A stretch of DNA of 29,300 nt, from the NCBI GenBank assembly GCA_031272655.1, contig JAISTJ010000035.1, positions 1 through 29,300 on the forward strand, read 5' to 3'. The DNA is from Tannerella sp. GTDB lineage: Bacteria; Bacteroidota; Bacteroidia; Bacteroidales; Tannerellaceae. Both the position numbers and the translations under genes were made by a program. The notes beneath the pieces were generated by a model that did no database searches, had not been told where the DNA came from, and saw only the letters and a program-made list of their open reading frames with translations. Positions 8,201 through 15,348 of this stretch are shown piece after piece (position 1 is the first letter of the stretch; every line of letters begins with the position of its first letter).

Positions 8201-9003
8201 ATGGCGTTTATACTTACACAGTTACGACCAGCACCGGCAATGTTTACCGCAATCTGCCGGATGACTATCCTAAATACAACAGCGTATGGGGCGACGGTCG
8301 CGGTTTCAGCGACGCTCACCGCAACGCTATCGGTCCGGGTATGATTTTTATCAAAGACCTGCGCTATGTGGATGCCAACGGCAACCTTCAGAACGTTACC
8401 GACAACACAGCAACCGACGACCGCCAGATTGATGCGGGCGATATAGACAAAGAGTGGATAATTGACAGATTAATACCGCCTTACGCTTATGGCCTGCAAA
8501 TAGGAGGCACATGGAAAAACATTTCGTTAGATGTGCTTCTGCAAGGCACCGGCGGCAATCAGACATTCATGTTCGTCAATAACGAAATTGAGAACGGCGC
8601 ACGCGGCTCAATGCCGTGGTGGTACACCGCCGACGCCTATTCGTTCTTTGAAAACCCGTCGGGTCAGTATCCGCGTATGAACAACTCAAGCTCGAAATCC
8701 GGTTACGACTATTGGGTGCGCGACGCTTCATTCCTGCGTTTGAAGAATGTTACGCTGTCTTATAATGTTCCCCCGAAGACATTGTCGAAAATAGGCCTCT
8801 CGCAGGCGCGAATCTACTGTACGGGTAATAATCTGGCATTGCTCTGGAATCCGCTGAAATATTTTGACCCTGAATTAGTTGGCAATGTAAGTCAAGCTTA
8901 CGGCATGAACTCATGGCAGGCGTCCGATTACGGATATTATGCAGGTACACATAACCTGCCTTTGATGCGGACTGTTACCTTCGGATTAAATATTAGTTTC
9001 TAA
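5212..9003 (+). CDS. SusC/RagA-type TonB-dependent receptor with STN transducer domain
   Basis: 1263 aa. An upstream ATG at 5212 is annotated; an internal ATG at 5287 (residue 26) starts a cleaner signal peptide, MKTAVFFCILGISAISAENS, so residues 1-25 may be non-essential. The STN domain spans about 52-124 (DITFKMSQVTVKQVLAEIEK) and is the part that contacts FecR. A carboxypeptidase-regulatory-like beta domain follows at 151-225 (ITGKIVDSTGEPLTGATV). Next come the TonB box EEIVVIGYG (228-236) and the plug (about 237-355, ending ATVYGARASNGVILVTTKKG). The rest is a 22-strand barrel ending RTVTFGLNISF with terminal Phe. It imports ligand held by SusD across the outer membrane using TonB energy and signals binding inward. 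It is followed after 20 bp by its SusD partner. Confidence 0.97.
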   Translation: MNYFFTFLLFGRKKVVRQDLHLFRKMKTAVFFCILGISAISAENSWSQKDDITFKMSQVTVKQVLAEIEKNDNYVFAWDDIVESETQKTVNINVEHATIEDALDKLFAGTVLSYRIIGRQVVVYLDFAKKLPVVHEPVVIKPVEIEQVKKKITGKIVDSTGEPLTGATVREKGTDNGNITDVDGNFSLEVGENAVLLISYIGFVTQEITVGNQTAFNITLLDNTQALEEIVVIGYGIQKKAHLIGSVASIKADEIKSVPTGNLTNALSGRLSGVSIRQTSGGRPGNSSNMNVRAVGTWNSTSPLYVIDGIVRDSRAFDMLNSSEIENISILKDAAAATVYGARASNGVILVTTKKGQEGKTMITYSGSVSLGEMSIAPKRESLQTRIVGANFARREVYDCEYGFTVPGYEGYKVPTKYTNYKVDGDPTSGYRHGDVFTDEAVAYYKSYGAGFDALQEVYRTPVTDVHSVDISGGTDKLKYYAGANYYNETGVFKSQSYNKYSIRSNIEAKIVDGLTATLQLNTNKSTDRKSANDNDVGSSVYFGLMSSTRLYPSKVDGKYIGFSTNNDGIQMGDGSWAADADGVSGYTDNTYTSSEYTANMKWDIPWLKGLTASATYNKFERDYIYKRNVIPYETWKLVKAPKYIDANQMIVYPTQIDYSVGSTTRGNKGSLEESRSNTSSYQFNAALNYAATFGKHDIAAMLNYEQYEYFSEWMSLSVSEMQINTLPYFQYGETDATKWGHGGAASEDARLSILGRLNYAYDNKYLAEFSFRRDASVKFAPKHRWGFFPSGSLAWRLSEESFIRDNYPFINNLKLRGSIGLTGNDAVGSFQWMERAGIGGAYYIGGSAALPMSNITTEANPAITWEKSLNYNYGLDLGLFNMFTLGFEGYFRHTYDILGPQTGNLPDVFGGSLSDANYGIVDSWGWEIELGFNKAINPDLSIYAKGNFSFADNKLVEYVETGVPDYLSRIGKNWDRLAGLVSDGIVTSVERHDMGNGVYTYTVTTSTGNVYRNLPDDYPKYNSVWGDGRGFSDAHRNAIGPGMIFIKDLRYVDANGNLQNVTDNTATDDRQIDAGDIDKEWIIDRLIPPYAYGLQIGGTWKNISLDVLLQGTGGNQTFMFVNNEIENGARGSMPWWYTADAYSFFENPSGQYPRMNNSSSKSGYDYWVRDASFLRLKNVTLSYNVPPKTLSKIGLSQARIYCTGNNLALLWNPLKYFDPELVGNVSQAYGMNSWQASDYGYYAGTHNLPLMRTVTFGLNISF

Positions 9004-9023
9004 CATGTAAAATTTATTGGTAT

Positions 9024-10934
9024 ATGAAAAAAATATTAAATTATATAGTTTTGTCCTTAACGCTGATAGTATTTGCATGTGAGGACGTATTGGATAAGAG
9101 GGACTTAGGTGCAATTACGACCGACGATGTCTGGGTAACCCCGTCCCTTCTTGACGGATACTTTAATCAAACAATGAGCGATGGCATTCCGGGATTTAAT
9201 TCTGATGTTACTATCCATACGGAAGAAGGTTATAGCCTGACTGTCAATGTAGTAAACAATACCGTAGCTGTGGATATGTCTATCGGCGACGGTATTGACA
9301 AATGGCATTATGGCACTATCCGCAAGATTAACCGTTTTTTGGAAAATGTGGATATTTGTCCGTCGGACAAGCTGTCGGACGCTGCCAAAAATGACTACAA
9401 AGCTCAGATGCTGGTGCTTCGCGCCTATCTTTATTTTGATATGGTGCGTGTTTACGGCGGCGTTCCGCTGACGCTCAACACTCTTTCGCCGAGCGAAGAC
9501 GATTTGAAACTGCCGAGAGCGAAGACGTCCGAATGTATCTCTGCCATTATCAAAGATTTAGATGATGCCATTGCTATTGGGGACTTCCCGATGACACGTG
9601 CGGAAGCGCAGGCGGGACGCATCAACAAAGCAACCGCTTATGCGTTGAAAGGACGCATCCTGCTTTACTACGCTTCGCCGCAGTTCTCACACGAGACGCC
9701 TTCCGGCACAAAATCCGCCGACCAGCGCTGGAGTGAGGCCTATACCGCCTGTCTGGAGGCAAAAGACAAACTTACCGCCGCAGGCTATGGCTTGTTTGCT
9801 CCCGAACCGGCAAACGCACAGGAGGCGATTGATAACTTCTATAAACTGTTCGTTTCGGAAGAATGTAATAAGGAGATTGTGTGGGTGCACCGCTATCTTG
9901 GTTTCACCGCCCAGACGCCCAACAATGGCTGGGGTGGCAGGCCTTCGCTCGAATTGGTCTATTCGTTCGCCAAAGCCGACGGGACGCCTTTCGACGCCTC
10001 GGAGATTCCTGCCGGAAGCGCCGGGCCGCAAATAGAGATGCAGGTCTCGACCAATCCTTACTGGCTGAATCGAGAGCCGCGCTTCTATGCCAATATCGCG
10101 TTCAACGGATGTGATTTCCCGCTTCAAAGGAAAAGCCAGGGACTTGTAAGCGAAGATATTCAGGATAACAAGATGCGACACTTCTGGACGCTCCACACAA
10201 CGGTCGATCCCGGCAAGTCGAACAAAACCTACGACGCTGTTTCCGCTTTCGACGTCCGCAAGTATGTTGATTTGGACGTAAACGTTTCGGGCGACCCGAA
10301 CGCGGGCAATCTTACTAACAGTTCGGGCGTTGACTATCCGCTCATACGTTACGCCGAAGTATTGCTTAACTTTGCCGAGGCCGCTACAATGACCGGACGG
10401 AGCGGCGAAGCGTTGGACGCCCTCAAGGCAATACGCAAACGGGCGGGCATTCCTGCCGGCGCAAACGGCAATTACGGCATCACTGCTACCGAAGGTAAAC
10501 CGCTTATCGCTGCCATCTTGCACGAACGCGCCATAGAACTGTGCTACGAAGGCTTCCGTTTCTGGGACGTCCGTCGCTGGCGGCAATATACGGACGACAT
10601 CGTGGACGGCGCGGCTACTATCCGTGAAGGACGGAAAATCAACGGACTGATACGCCATAATATCGCTATCCGCAACGACAGTGGCAAGGACGATATTGCG
10701 CTGTTCAAATCGTTAAGCGAATATGACGCACTGTCGGACGCCGGCGGAAAAACGTATTTCGAGAATTTCAAAAACGAAATTCTTGCTAATGAGCAGCAAC
10801 CGTTCAGTTTCGGCGAAAATGAATACTTCTTCCGCATCCCGTTTGAAGATCATATCCGCGCAAACGAGGCGATAGAGCAGACGCAGGGTTGGACCGATTC
10901 TAGGGGACAGGGTAAGTTTAATCCTTATGAATAA
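9024..10934 (+). CDS. SusD/RagB-family surface glycan-binding lipoprotein
   Basis: 636 aa, within the range of large SusD proteins. The signal peptide ends in a lipobox with Cys19 (LIVFAC), followed by acidic residues ED, compatible with surface export. Family hallmarks are RAYLYFDMVRVYGGVPL in the TPR region, RYAEVLLNFAEAATMTGRSG, and ILHERAIELCYEGFRFWDVR near the C-terminus. SusD lids the SusC barrel and presents the ligand. It lies 20 bp after the SusC gene. Its stop codon (10932-10934) overlaps an upstream in-frame ATG of the next gene at 10927. Confidence 0.97.
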   Translation: MKKILNYIVLSLTLIVFACEDVLDKRDLGAITTDDVWVTPSLLDGYFNQTMSDGIPGFNSDVTIHTEEGYSLTVNVVNNTVAVDMSIGDGIDKWHYGTIRKINRFLENVDICPSDKLSDAAKNDYKAQMLVLRAYLYFDMVRVYGGVPLTLNTLSPSEDDLKLPRAKTSECISAIIKDLDDAIAIGDFPMTRAEAQAGRINKATAYALKGRILLYYASPQFSHETPSGTKSADQRWSEAYTACLEAKDKLTAAGYGLFAPEPANAQEAIDNFYKLFVSEECNKEIVWVHRYLGFTAQTPNNGWGGRPSLELVYSFAKADGTPFDASEIPAGSAGPQIEMQVSTNPYWLNREPRFYANIAFNGCDFPLQRKSQGLVSEDIQDNKMRHFWTLHTTVDPGKSNKTYDAVSAFDVRKYVDLDVNVSGDPNAGNLTNSSGVDYPLIRYAEVLLNFAEAATMTGRSGEALDALKAIRKRAGIPAGANGNYGITATEGKPLIAAILHERAIELCYEGFRFWDVRRWRQYTDDIVDGAATIREGRKINGLIRHNIAIRNDSGKDDIALFKSLSEYDALSDAGGKTYFENFKNEILANEQQPFSFGENEYFFRIPFEDHIRANEAIEQTQGWTDSRGQGKFNPYE

Positions 10935-10965
10935 ACTGAGTATTAACAATTTAACATTGATAATC

Positions 10966-11997
10966 ATGAACAAAAATATTATAAAAGGTTTGGCGCAGGC
11001 ATTCACGCTGGTAACACTGTTCACGGCCTGCCAGACATTAGAACGAACTGAAATAGACGATATTAGCATCCCGACGATGAGTGTTACGGGCGAGCAAACG
11101 CTTGATGTGCCGCGCGCAGGCGGAGAGTATTTCTACTCGGTCAGTGCAAGCAAAAAGTTCTACGCCGGCACCACCGAAACGGAATGGATTCAAACGTCAA
11201 TCCTTTCCGAAAGCGGCACTAATAACGTGAAAGTTACGGTTTTGCCAAACACAGGCTACTGGCGCGACGCAACCGTTTCGATAGATGTTCTCAAACTGCC
11301 GAGTTTCAAAATAGACCTGCATCAGGACGGTAAAGACCCGAACGCGATCCCGTTCCTGATAGGGCGGTGGTTGTTTGATGACGCGAGCAACCTTGGTTTG
11401 GCGACTGACGGTACGGACTTGACGCTGGCTACAAACGGCGCCGATCCGGGTTTCGCTTCGATTGACGGTCCGTCGGCAGGCAACAAAGCCGTAAAAGTGC
11501 CGCAACGGAACCATTTTATCGCCTATCCGGGCGTCGCTGCTAATGGCGGCGGCACGCGCATCAACGAATACACGCTGCTGTTTGACTACCGCCTGCCGAT
11601 AGATTTCGGCAAGTGGCACTGCTTCCTGCAAACCAACTTGGATAACGCCGACGACGGCGATGTGTTCATCAATACCGGCGGTAATCTTGGCGTCGGCGCT
11701 GCCGGCTATGCAGGGCCGATTCCCAATGATAAAGGATGGCACCGCCTCGTAATGATCAGGTCGGGAGCAGGCGCAAAATTCTATTTGGATGGCGCTTTAT
11801 TTCTCGACTGGACAGGTAAAACATCGTTGGACGACAGGTTTTCCATTGATCCTAAGGGAGTTATACTTATCGGAGACAACGACGGCGAAGACAACGAACT
11901 TGACATTGCCGAAATGGCCTTGTGGAGAATAGCTCTGTCGGAAGAGCAGGCCGCCGCCCTCAGTGTGCTCGGCGCGGAGTATCCGCAATTGGATTAG
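10966..11997 (+). CDS. LamG-like lipoprotein, probable surface glycan-binding protein
   Basis: 343 aa from ATG 10966, chosen because it gives a compact lipoprotein signal with Cys22 (LFTAC). An ATG at 10927 would add 13 residues and overlap the SusD stop by 8 bp. After the lipobox comes an Ig-like/BACON-like domain at about 36-120 (VPRAGGEYFYSV ... WIQTS). A jelly-roll of the concanavalin/LamG type follows at about 128-335 (GRWLFDD, KAVKVP, YTLLFDYRLP, GWHRLVMIRS, AKFYLDG, IAEMALWRIAL, EEQAAAL). It occupies the position of the SusE/F-type proteins directly after SusD, suggesting a second binding protein at the outer surface. It is not clearly an enzyme: no catalytic motif is recognised. A terminator follows within 80 bp. 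Confidence 0.82.
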   Translation: MNKNIIKGLAQAFTLVTLFTACQTLERTEIDDISIPTMSVTGEQTLDVPRAGGEYFYSVSASKKFYAGTTETEWIQTSILSESGTNNVKVTVLPNTGYWRDATVSIDVLKLPSFKIDLHQDGKDPNAIPFLIGRWLFDDASNLGLATDGTDLTLATNGADPGFASIDGPSAGNKAVKVPQRNHFIAYPGVAANGGGTRINEYTLLFDYRLPIDFGKWHCFLQTNLDNADDGDVFINTGGNLGVGAAGYAGPIPNDKGWHRLVMIRSGAGAKFYLDGALFLDWTGKTSLDDRFSIDPKGVILIGDNDGEDNELDIAEMALWRIALSEEQAAALSVLGAEYPQLD

Positions 11998-12034
11998 CCG
12001 TTCACGAAGAGTAAATACTGCACGGGAATATAAG

Positions 12035-12075
12035 AAGAATCGGGTTGCCATGTACTTGGCGACCCGATTCTTTTT
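12035..12075 (+). terminator. Strong hairpin terminator closing the SusCD operon
   Basis: AAGAATCGGGTTGCC (12035-12049) pairs with GGCGACCCGATTCTT (12058-12072) through 15 base pairs with one G·U, loop 8 nt. The run TTTTT (12071-12075) follows on the + strand. It ends 5 bp before the stop codon of the convergent ATPase gene, so it may also stop leftward transcription, although the U-tract on that side is interrupted. Confidence 0.9.
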
Positions 12076-12079
12076 GCTA

Positions 12080-13285
12080 TTAAACATACGTGTTCAAAAA
12101 GTCAAGCAAATGTACATGCTTCACGCCGTTACGGGAACTGCCAGCATACTCGTCAAGCGAAACGACCATCTTGGGATAGTTGTCGCGGATTTTCTCCAAA
12201 TTGCCAAACTCTCGCTCTACAGTCTCTTGACTCCCAAGCAAATAAGTTACCTGAATATAAAGATACTCGCCGTTTTTCTTGCACACGAAATCTATCTCAT
12301 TGTTCATCAACTGCCCCACTTTAACCTCGTAGTCATTGAATTTCAGATGATTATAGACAAGATTTTCCAATATCTTGGCGACGTCGTCGGGGCGGTACTC
12401 CCAAAAGGCATTGCGAAGCCCGACGTCCTCAAAATAGTATTTCTCGCCGATTTCAAAAATCTTTTTCCCTGCTACGTCAAACCTGCCAACGCGGTGAAGC
12501 ATAAACGTCTCCGTTATATAACCCAGATAATCAATCACCTGAGAAACCGCAACACGGCTCATTTGCGATTTCAGATAGTCGCTGATGCTTTTTGCCGAAA
12601 ACAGATGGCCGATATTGTCGGCAAGAAAACGCATCAGGTTCTCAAGGAACGCAGTATTGCGCAAGTCATGCCGCTTAACGATGTCGCGATATAGAATTGT
12701 ATTGTAAACGCCTTTCAGATAGTCAAATACGGTTTCATCCCTGAGTTCTATATGCTTCAGATACGGCAAGCCTCCGTAGCGCATGTACAGTTTCAAGGCA
12801 TCGGAGCTGCTTTGGAGGTTGTGAAACAGAAGAAACTCGCTGAATGACAGCGCTTTGACTTCGATTTCTATGTACCGCCCGCTCAAGTACGTACCCAGTT
12901 CGCTCGACAGCATGAAAGCGTTGCTTCCGGTACAGTAGAGGTCATAAGCAACGTCGTTATTCAGACTCCGCAGGGCGACTTCAAAATGCTCGATGTCCTG
13001 TATCTCGTCTATGAACACGCAGTTGCTTTTACCATCAACGGTATGCTCGGCTATATAGCGGTTCAGGTCTTCAGCATTCTTTATTGCGCTGAATGTCAGG
13101 CTTTCCTTGTCAATGAAGATAATATTGACGTCGGCATTATGCTGTTCGATGTAACTGATTGTCTGTTTCAGCATAAAACTCTTACCGACACGTCGCTGAC
13201 CGGTAAACACTTTGATTAACTGCTTGCCAATGAACGGAATAACCTTGTTCCAATACTTTTCCCGTATTATTAAATCGTTTGCCAT
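12080..13285 (-). CDS. AAA_14 / DUF4143 family ATPase
   Basis: 401 aa. Walker A is GQRRVGKS (29-36) and Walker B is CVFIDEIQD (89-97); CTGSNAFMLSSELGTYLSGR (118-137) follows, as is typical of the AAA_14 group. The C-terminal half (about 185-345) is DUF4143-like, with EIDFV (330-334) and YIQV (343-346), reminiscent of a PD-(D/E)xK nuclease fold but with Gln where a catalytic acid/lysine pair would be expected. This family is widespread in anaerobes and archaea as stand-alone genes; its function is not established, and toxin-like, mobile or DNA-related roles have been suggested. It lies alone, convergent with the SusCD operon and divergent from a phosphoesterase gene, with its own promoter and flanking direct repeats. 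Confidence 0.92.
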   Translation of the reverse strand: MANDLIIREKYWNKVIPFIGKQLIKVFTGQRRVGKSFMLKQTISYIEQHNADVNIIFIDKESLTFSAIKNAEDLNRYIAEHTVDGKSNCVFIDEIQDIEHFEVALRSLNNDVAYDLYCTGSNAFMLSSELGTYLSGRYIEIEVKALSFSEFLLFHNLQSSSDALKLYMRYGGLPYLKHIELRDETVFDYLKGVYNTILYRDIVKRHDLRNTAFLENLMRFLADNIGHLFSAKSISDYLKSQMSRVAVSQVIDYLGYITETFMLHRVGRFDVAGKKIFEIGEKYYFEDVGLRNAFWEYRPDDVAKILENLVYNHLKFNDYEVKVGQLMNNEIDFVCKKNGEYLYIQVTYLLGSQETVEREFGNLEKIRDNYPKMVVSLDEYAGSSRNGVKHVHLLDFLNTYV

Positions 13286-13289
13286 ATTC

Positions 13290-13350
13290 TTTTGATATAA
13301 ACTAAATTTTCGGCAAAAGTACGAAAAGTTTTTGACACAAACTAAACTTT
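13290..13350. repeat. Pair of 21-bp direct repeats at the ATPase promoter
   Basis: Copies at 13290-13310 (TTTTGATATAAACTAAATTT plus T) and 13330-13350 (TTTTGACACAAACTAAACTT plus T) agree at 18 of 21 positions; the three differences are all T/C. Start-to-start spacing is 40 bp, close to four helical turns, so both copies face the same side of DNA. The minus-strand -7 box of the ATPase gene lies between them, which would suit an operator for a dimeric regulator. Confidence 0.6.
13314..13341 (-). promoter_or_regulatory. Promoter of the ATPase gene
   Basis: On the minus strand TACTTTTG (13314-13321) fits TAnnTTTG, with TTTG (13338-13341) 16 bases upstream. The ATG is at 13285, giving a leader of about 22 nt. 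The -33 box lies inside the upstream direct repeat copy. Confidence 0.55.
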
Positions 13351-13435
13351 CTACAAAAACTTGAAATATTTTTCATATTCGTTCGTATGGATAATGAATA
13401 TTCGTGAAATTCGTGGATAATAAAGGAAAAATCAT

Positions 13436-13443
13436 TACCTTTG
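13436..13443 (+). promoter_or_regulatory. -7 promoter box for the phosphoesterase gene
   Basis: TACCTTTG matches TAnnTTTG; ATG follows at 13490. No clear -33 TTG is found. The leader contains AT-rich reiterations of AATTAAGAATTAA, one of which recurs at 24154. Confidence 0.5.
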
Positions 13444-13461
13444 TTTAGAATTAAGAATTAA

Positions 13462-13478
13462 TAATTAAGAATTAAGAG
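13462..13478 (+). repeat. AATTAAGAATTAAGAG leader repeat, copy 1
   Basis: The 17-base string TAATTAAGAATTAAGAG here is identical to 24154-24170. Here it lies 11 bases before the phosphoesterase ATG. Being AT-rich and simple, it may be a dispersed low-complexity element or a translation-enhancing leader. Confidence 0.5.
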
Positions 13479-13489
13479 CTTAGAAAATT

Positions 13490-14452
13490 ATGATTAAGTA
13501 TTTGATTAAGAGGGTATTAGTGATTGCGCTGCTTGTGGAGGTGGCTATTATGGTTGAGGTGCAGAAGCCTTCGCTTCAGTTCAGGAATGACGGGACGTTT
13601 AAGATTGCCCAGATTGCCGACCCGCATTATTCCGAGGGTAAGGAGCACAGGTTGAAGTTTATAAACGAAATGCTTGATATAGAAAAGCCTGACCTCGTGG
13701 TTTATACGGGCGACTTTGTGAACAGCGAGGACGTTAAGGATATTGATGCCCTTTTCGACCTCTGTATCAGCCGTAAACAGTTGTGGACTTTCACGCTCGG
13801 CAACCATGACGACGAGCATGCTTTCACGCGCGAAAGACTTGCGCGTTACTTAGTGGCAAAACCGTACTGCATAGGCGAAATAGGACCCGAAAATATCGGC
13901 GGCTACGGCAACTATGTACTTGAAGTTAAGAACAAGGGCGTCGAGAAACCGTCTTTCCTGATTTACTGCTTCGATAACTCCTACCAGCCTGCAGGTTTTG
14001 AGGCAAAAGGGTGGGTGTCATTCGAGCAGCTGAGCTGGTATCGCGCCAAAAGCGCCGCCTACACCGCTGCAAACGACGGCAGTCCCCTGCCTGCAATAGC
14101 ATTTTTCCATATCCCGATGGACGAATATGTATGGATTTCATCTAATCCGGAAAAGTCGAAAATGCTTGGTGACAAGGGCGAAAAAGAATGTCTCGGCGTT
14201 CTCAACTCCGGTTTGTTCCAGACGTTCCATGATTGTAAAGACGTCTTTGCAACTTTCTGCGGACACGACCATTTGAACGACTATATCGGTGAATATTACG
14301 GTATTACGCTCGCTTACGGTCGTTCGTTGTGCCAGATAGAAGTAATCGGATCGCGGATAATAGAGATTTCCGGCGACCCGTCCAAACCCCGCCTGAAGAC
14401 ATGGCTTCACCTTGTGGACGGCAGCATCGTCAATGAATACATTATACCATAA
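13490..14452 (+). CDS. Calcineurin-like metallophosphoesterase
   Basis: 320 aa. Residues 4-22 form a hydrophobic N-terminal segment that can act as a signal peptide or anchor, so an exported enzyme is likely. All metal-binding blocks are present: D44-x-H46 (ADPH), GD at 74-75, GNHD (104-107), H207 in FFHIP, and GHDH (258-261). This pattern and length fit the Dcr2/purple-acid-phosphatase-like subgroup of two-metal phosphoesterases. The substrate cannot be deduced. It stands alone with its own promoter, divergent from the ATPase and convergent with a lipoprotein gene. Confidence 0.93.
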   Translation: MIKYLIKRVLVIALLVEVAIMVEVQKPSLQFRNDGTFKIAQIADPHYSEGKEHRLKFINEMLDIEKPDLVVYTGDFVNSEDVKDIDALFDLCISRKQLWTFTLGNHDDEHAFTRERLARYLVAKPYCIGEIGPENIGGYGNYVLEVKNKGVEKPSFLIYCFDNSYQPAGFEAKGWVSFEQLSWYRAKSAAYTAANDGSPLPAIAFFHIPMDEYVWISSNPEKSKMLGDKGEKECLGVLNSGLFQTFHDCKDVFATFCGHDHLNDYIGEYYGITLAYGRSLCQIEVIGSRIIEISGDPSKPRLKTWLHLVDGSIVNEYIIP

Positions 14453-14481
14453 AGATTATAACTTCAAAAGAAAGATGTTTT

Positions 14482-14496
14482 GCCGTTCAGAATGGC
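14482..14496. other. Small hairpin between convergent genes
   Basis: GCCGTT/AATGGC can form a 6-bp stem (one G·U) with a 3-nt loop in the 73-bp gap between the convergent genes ending at 14452 and 14526. There is no clean T-run, so a terminator role is doubtful. Confidence 0.25.
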
Positions 14497-14525
14497 GTTG
14501 AATTTGATGCGTTATCCGCTGTGCC

Positions 14526-15296
14526 TCAATGTTTTAAGTAAAACAGGAAAGCCGCCTGCCTGTAAATAAGCTCTGATTCCGACAGGGTGTAGATTGAGCC
14601 GTTACGCCATTCGGCATCATCGTCGGGGGTTTGGGTGTAGCTGATGACTTCTTCGTTTGCATCTTTCCACTTCCAGCTTCCGAGCTGGTATAGTTGTTCG
14701 CTTCCTATCGGGAAAAGGATGAGGTACGTCCCCGCTTTTGTGAAAAGCACACTGCTGCCGGTAGCCTGCTCCTGAATGTCCGCAAAACCCTCAGCATCAT
14801 AGTCTTCGTTGTTTACTATGCCGTCGCCGTTGTAGTCTTCAAGAACATATTCGACGGAGATTACTTTCCATGTGGAGGCGGAAACCAAACGGCTGCGCTC
14901 GGTGTCGGTTATCGGCGACGCGGCTTTAACTGCCTTGTATTCAACAAATTCCTGAGGCGCCACATCTAATGCAATCTTGAATGTAGCCGCATTTCCGGAC
15001 ACGGAAACGCCCTCTATTTCTGCATAGTTGGCAAGCGTAATACGCTTACCATCAACCGAAAACGTACCTACAACAATCTCATTGGCGGTCTGCCCGACAA
15101 TTATATAGATGCCGGTTTCCGTAAATTCGATAGTTTTGAAAGATGCGGGTGCATCAACGACCCATTTGCCGACGAGCTGTTTGACTGTTTTTGATGTCTC
15201 TTCCTCGTCGCTGTCTTTGCTGCACGAAAGTACTAATACTGTGGATATCAGGCTGATAATAGCCATAAACACCATTTTTTTTGTTTCTAATCTCAT
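14526..15296 (-). CDS. Lipocalin-like lipoprotein with EF-hand-like loop
   Basis: 256 aa, with a lipoprotein signal and Cys25 (VLVLSC). A first module at about 38-120 (VGKWVVDAPASFKTIEFTET, GTFSVDGKRITLANY) resembles the lipocalin-like domains common in Bacteroidota lipoproteins. A second, similar module follows at about 139-250 (STWKVISVEY, GSWKWKD, EWRNGSIYTLSESELIYRQ). Inside it, DYNGDGIVNNED (154-165) has the acidic spacing of a calcium-binding EF-hand or dockerin loop. An alternative start at Met8 would shorten the n-region. Its own promoter lies upstream. No function can be assigned; surface or periplasmic location is likely. Confidence 0.8.
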   Translation of the reverse strand: MRLETKKMVFMAIISLISTVLVLSCSKDSDEEETSKTVKQLVGKWVVDAPASFKTIEFTETGIYIIVGQTANEIVVGTFSVDGKRITLANYAEIEGVSVSGNAATFKIALDVAPQEFVEYKAVKAASPITDTERSRLVSASTWKVISVEYVLEDYNGDGIVNNEDYDAEGFADIQEQATGSSVLFTKAGTYLILFPIGSEQLYQLGSWKWKDANEEVISYTQTPDDDAEWRNGSIYTLSESELIYRQAAFLFYLKH

Positions 15297-15331
15297 TTTT
15301 TTAATCTTTAATTGTTTAACAAATCCGGCGT

Positions 15332-15339
15332 CAAAGGTA
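15332..15339 (-). promoter_or_regulatory. -7 promoter box for the lipocalin-like lipoprotein
   Basis: On the minus strand TACCTTTG lies 36 bases before the ATG at 15296, in the 52-bp gap after comF. It matches TAnnTTTG exactly, so the lipoprotein gene can be expressed independently of prmC-recX-comF. Confidence 0.6.
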
Positions 15340-15348
15340 GTAAAAAAA

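Noticed and set aside
9687..10658. 323-codon open frame antisense to susD
   Set aside because: Composition is that of a shadow frame and the + strand reading is an unmistakable SusD.
11963..12694. 243-codon open frame on the + strand over the ATPase 3' half
   Set aside because: It runs through the terminator hairpin and is antisense to the DUF4143 domain; no signal or motif supports it.
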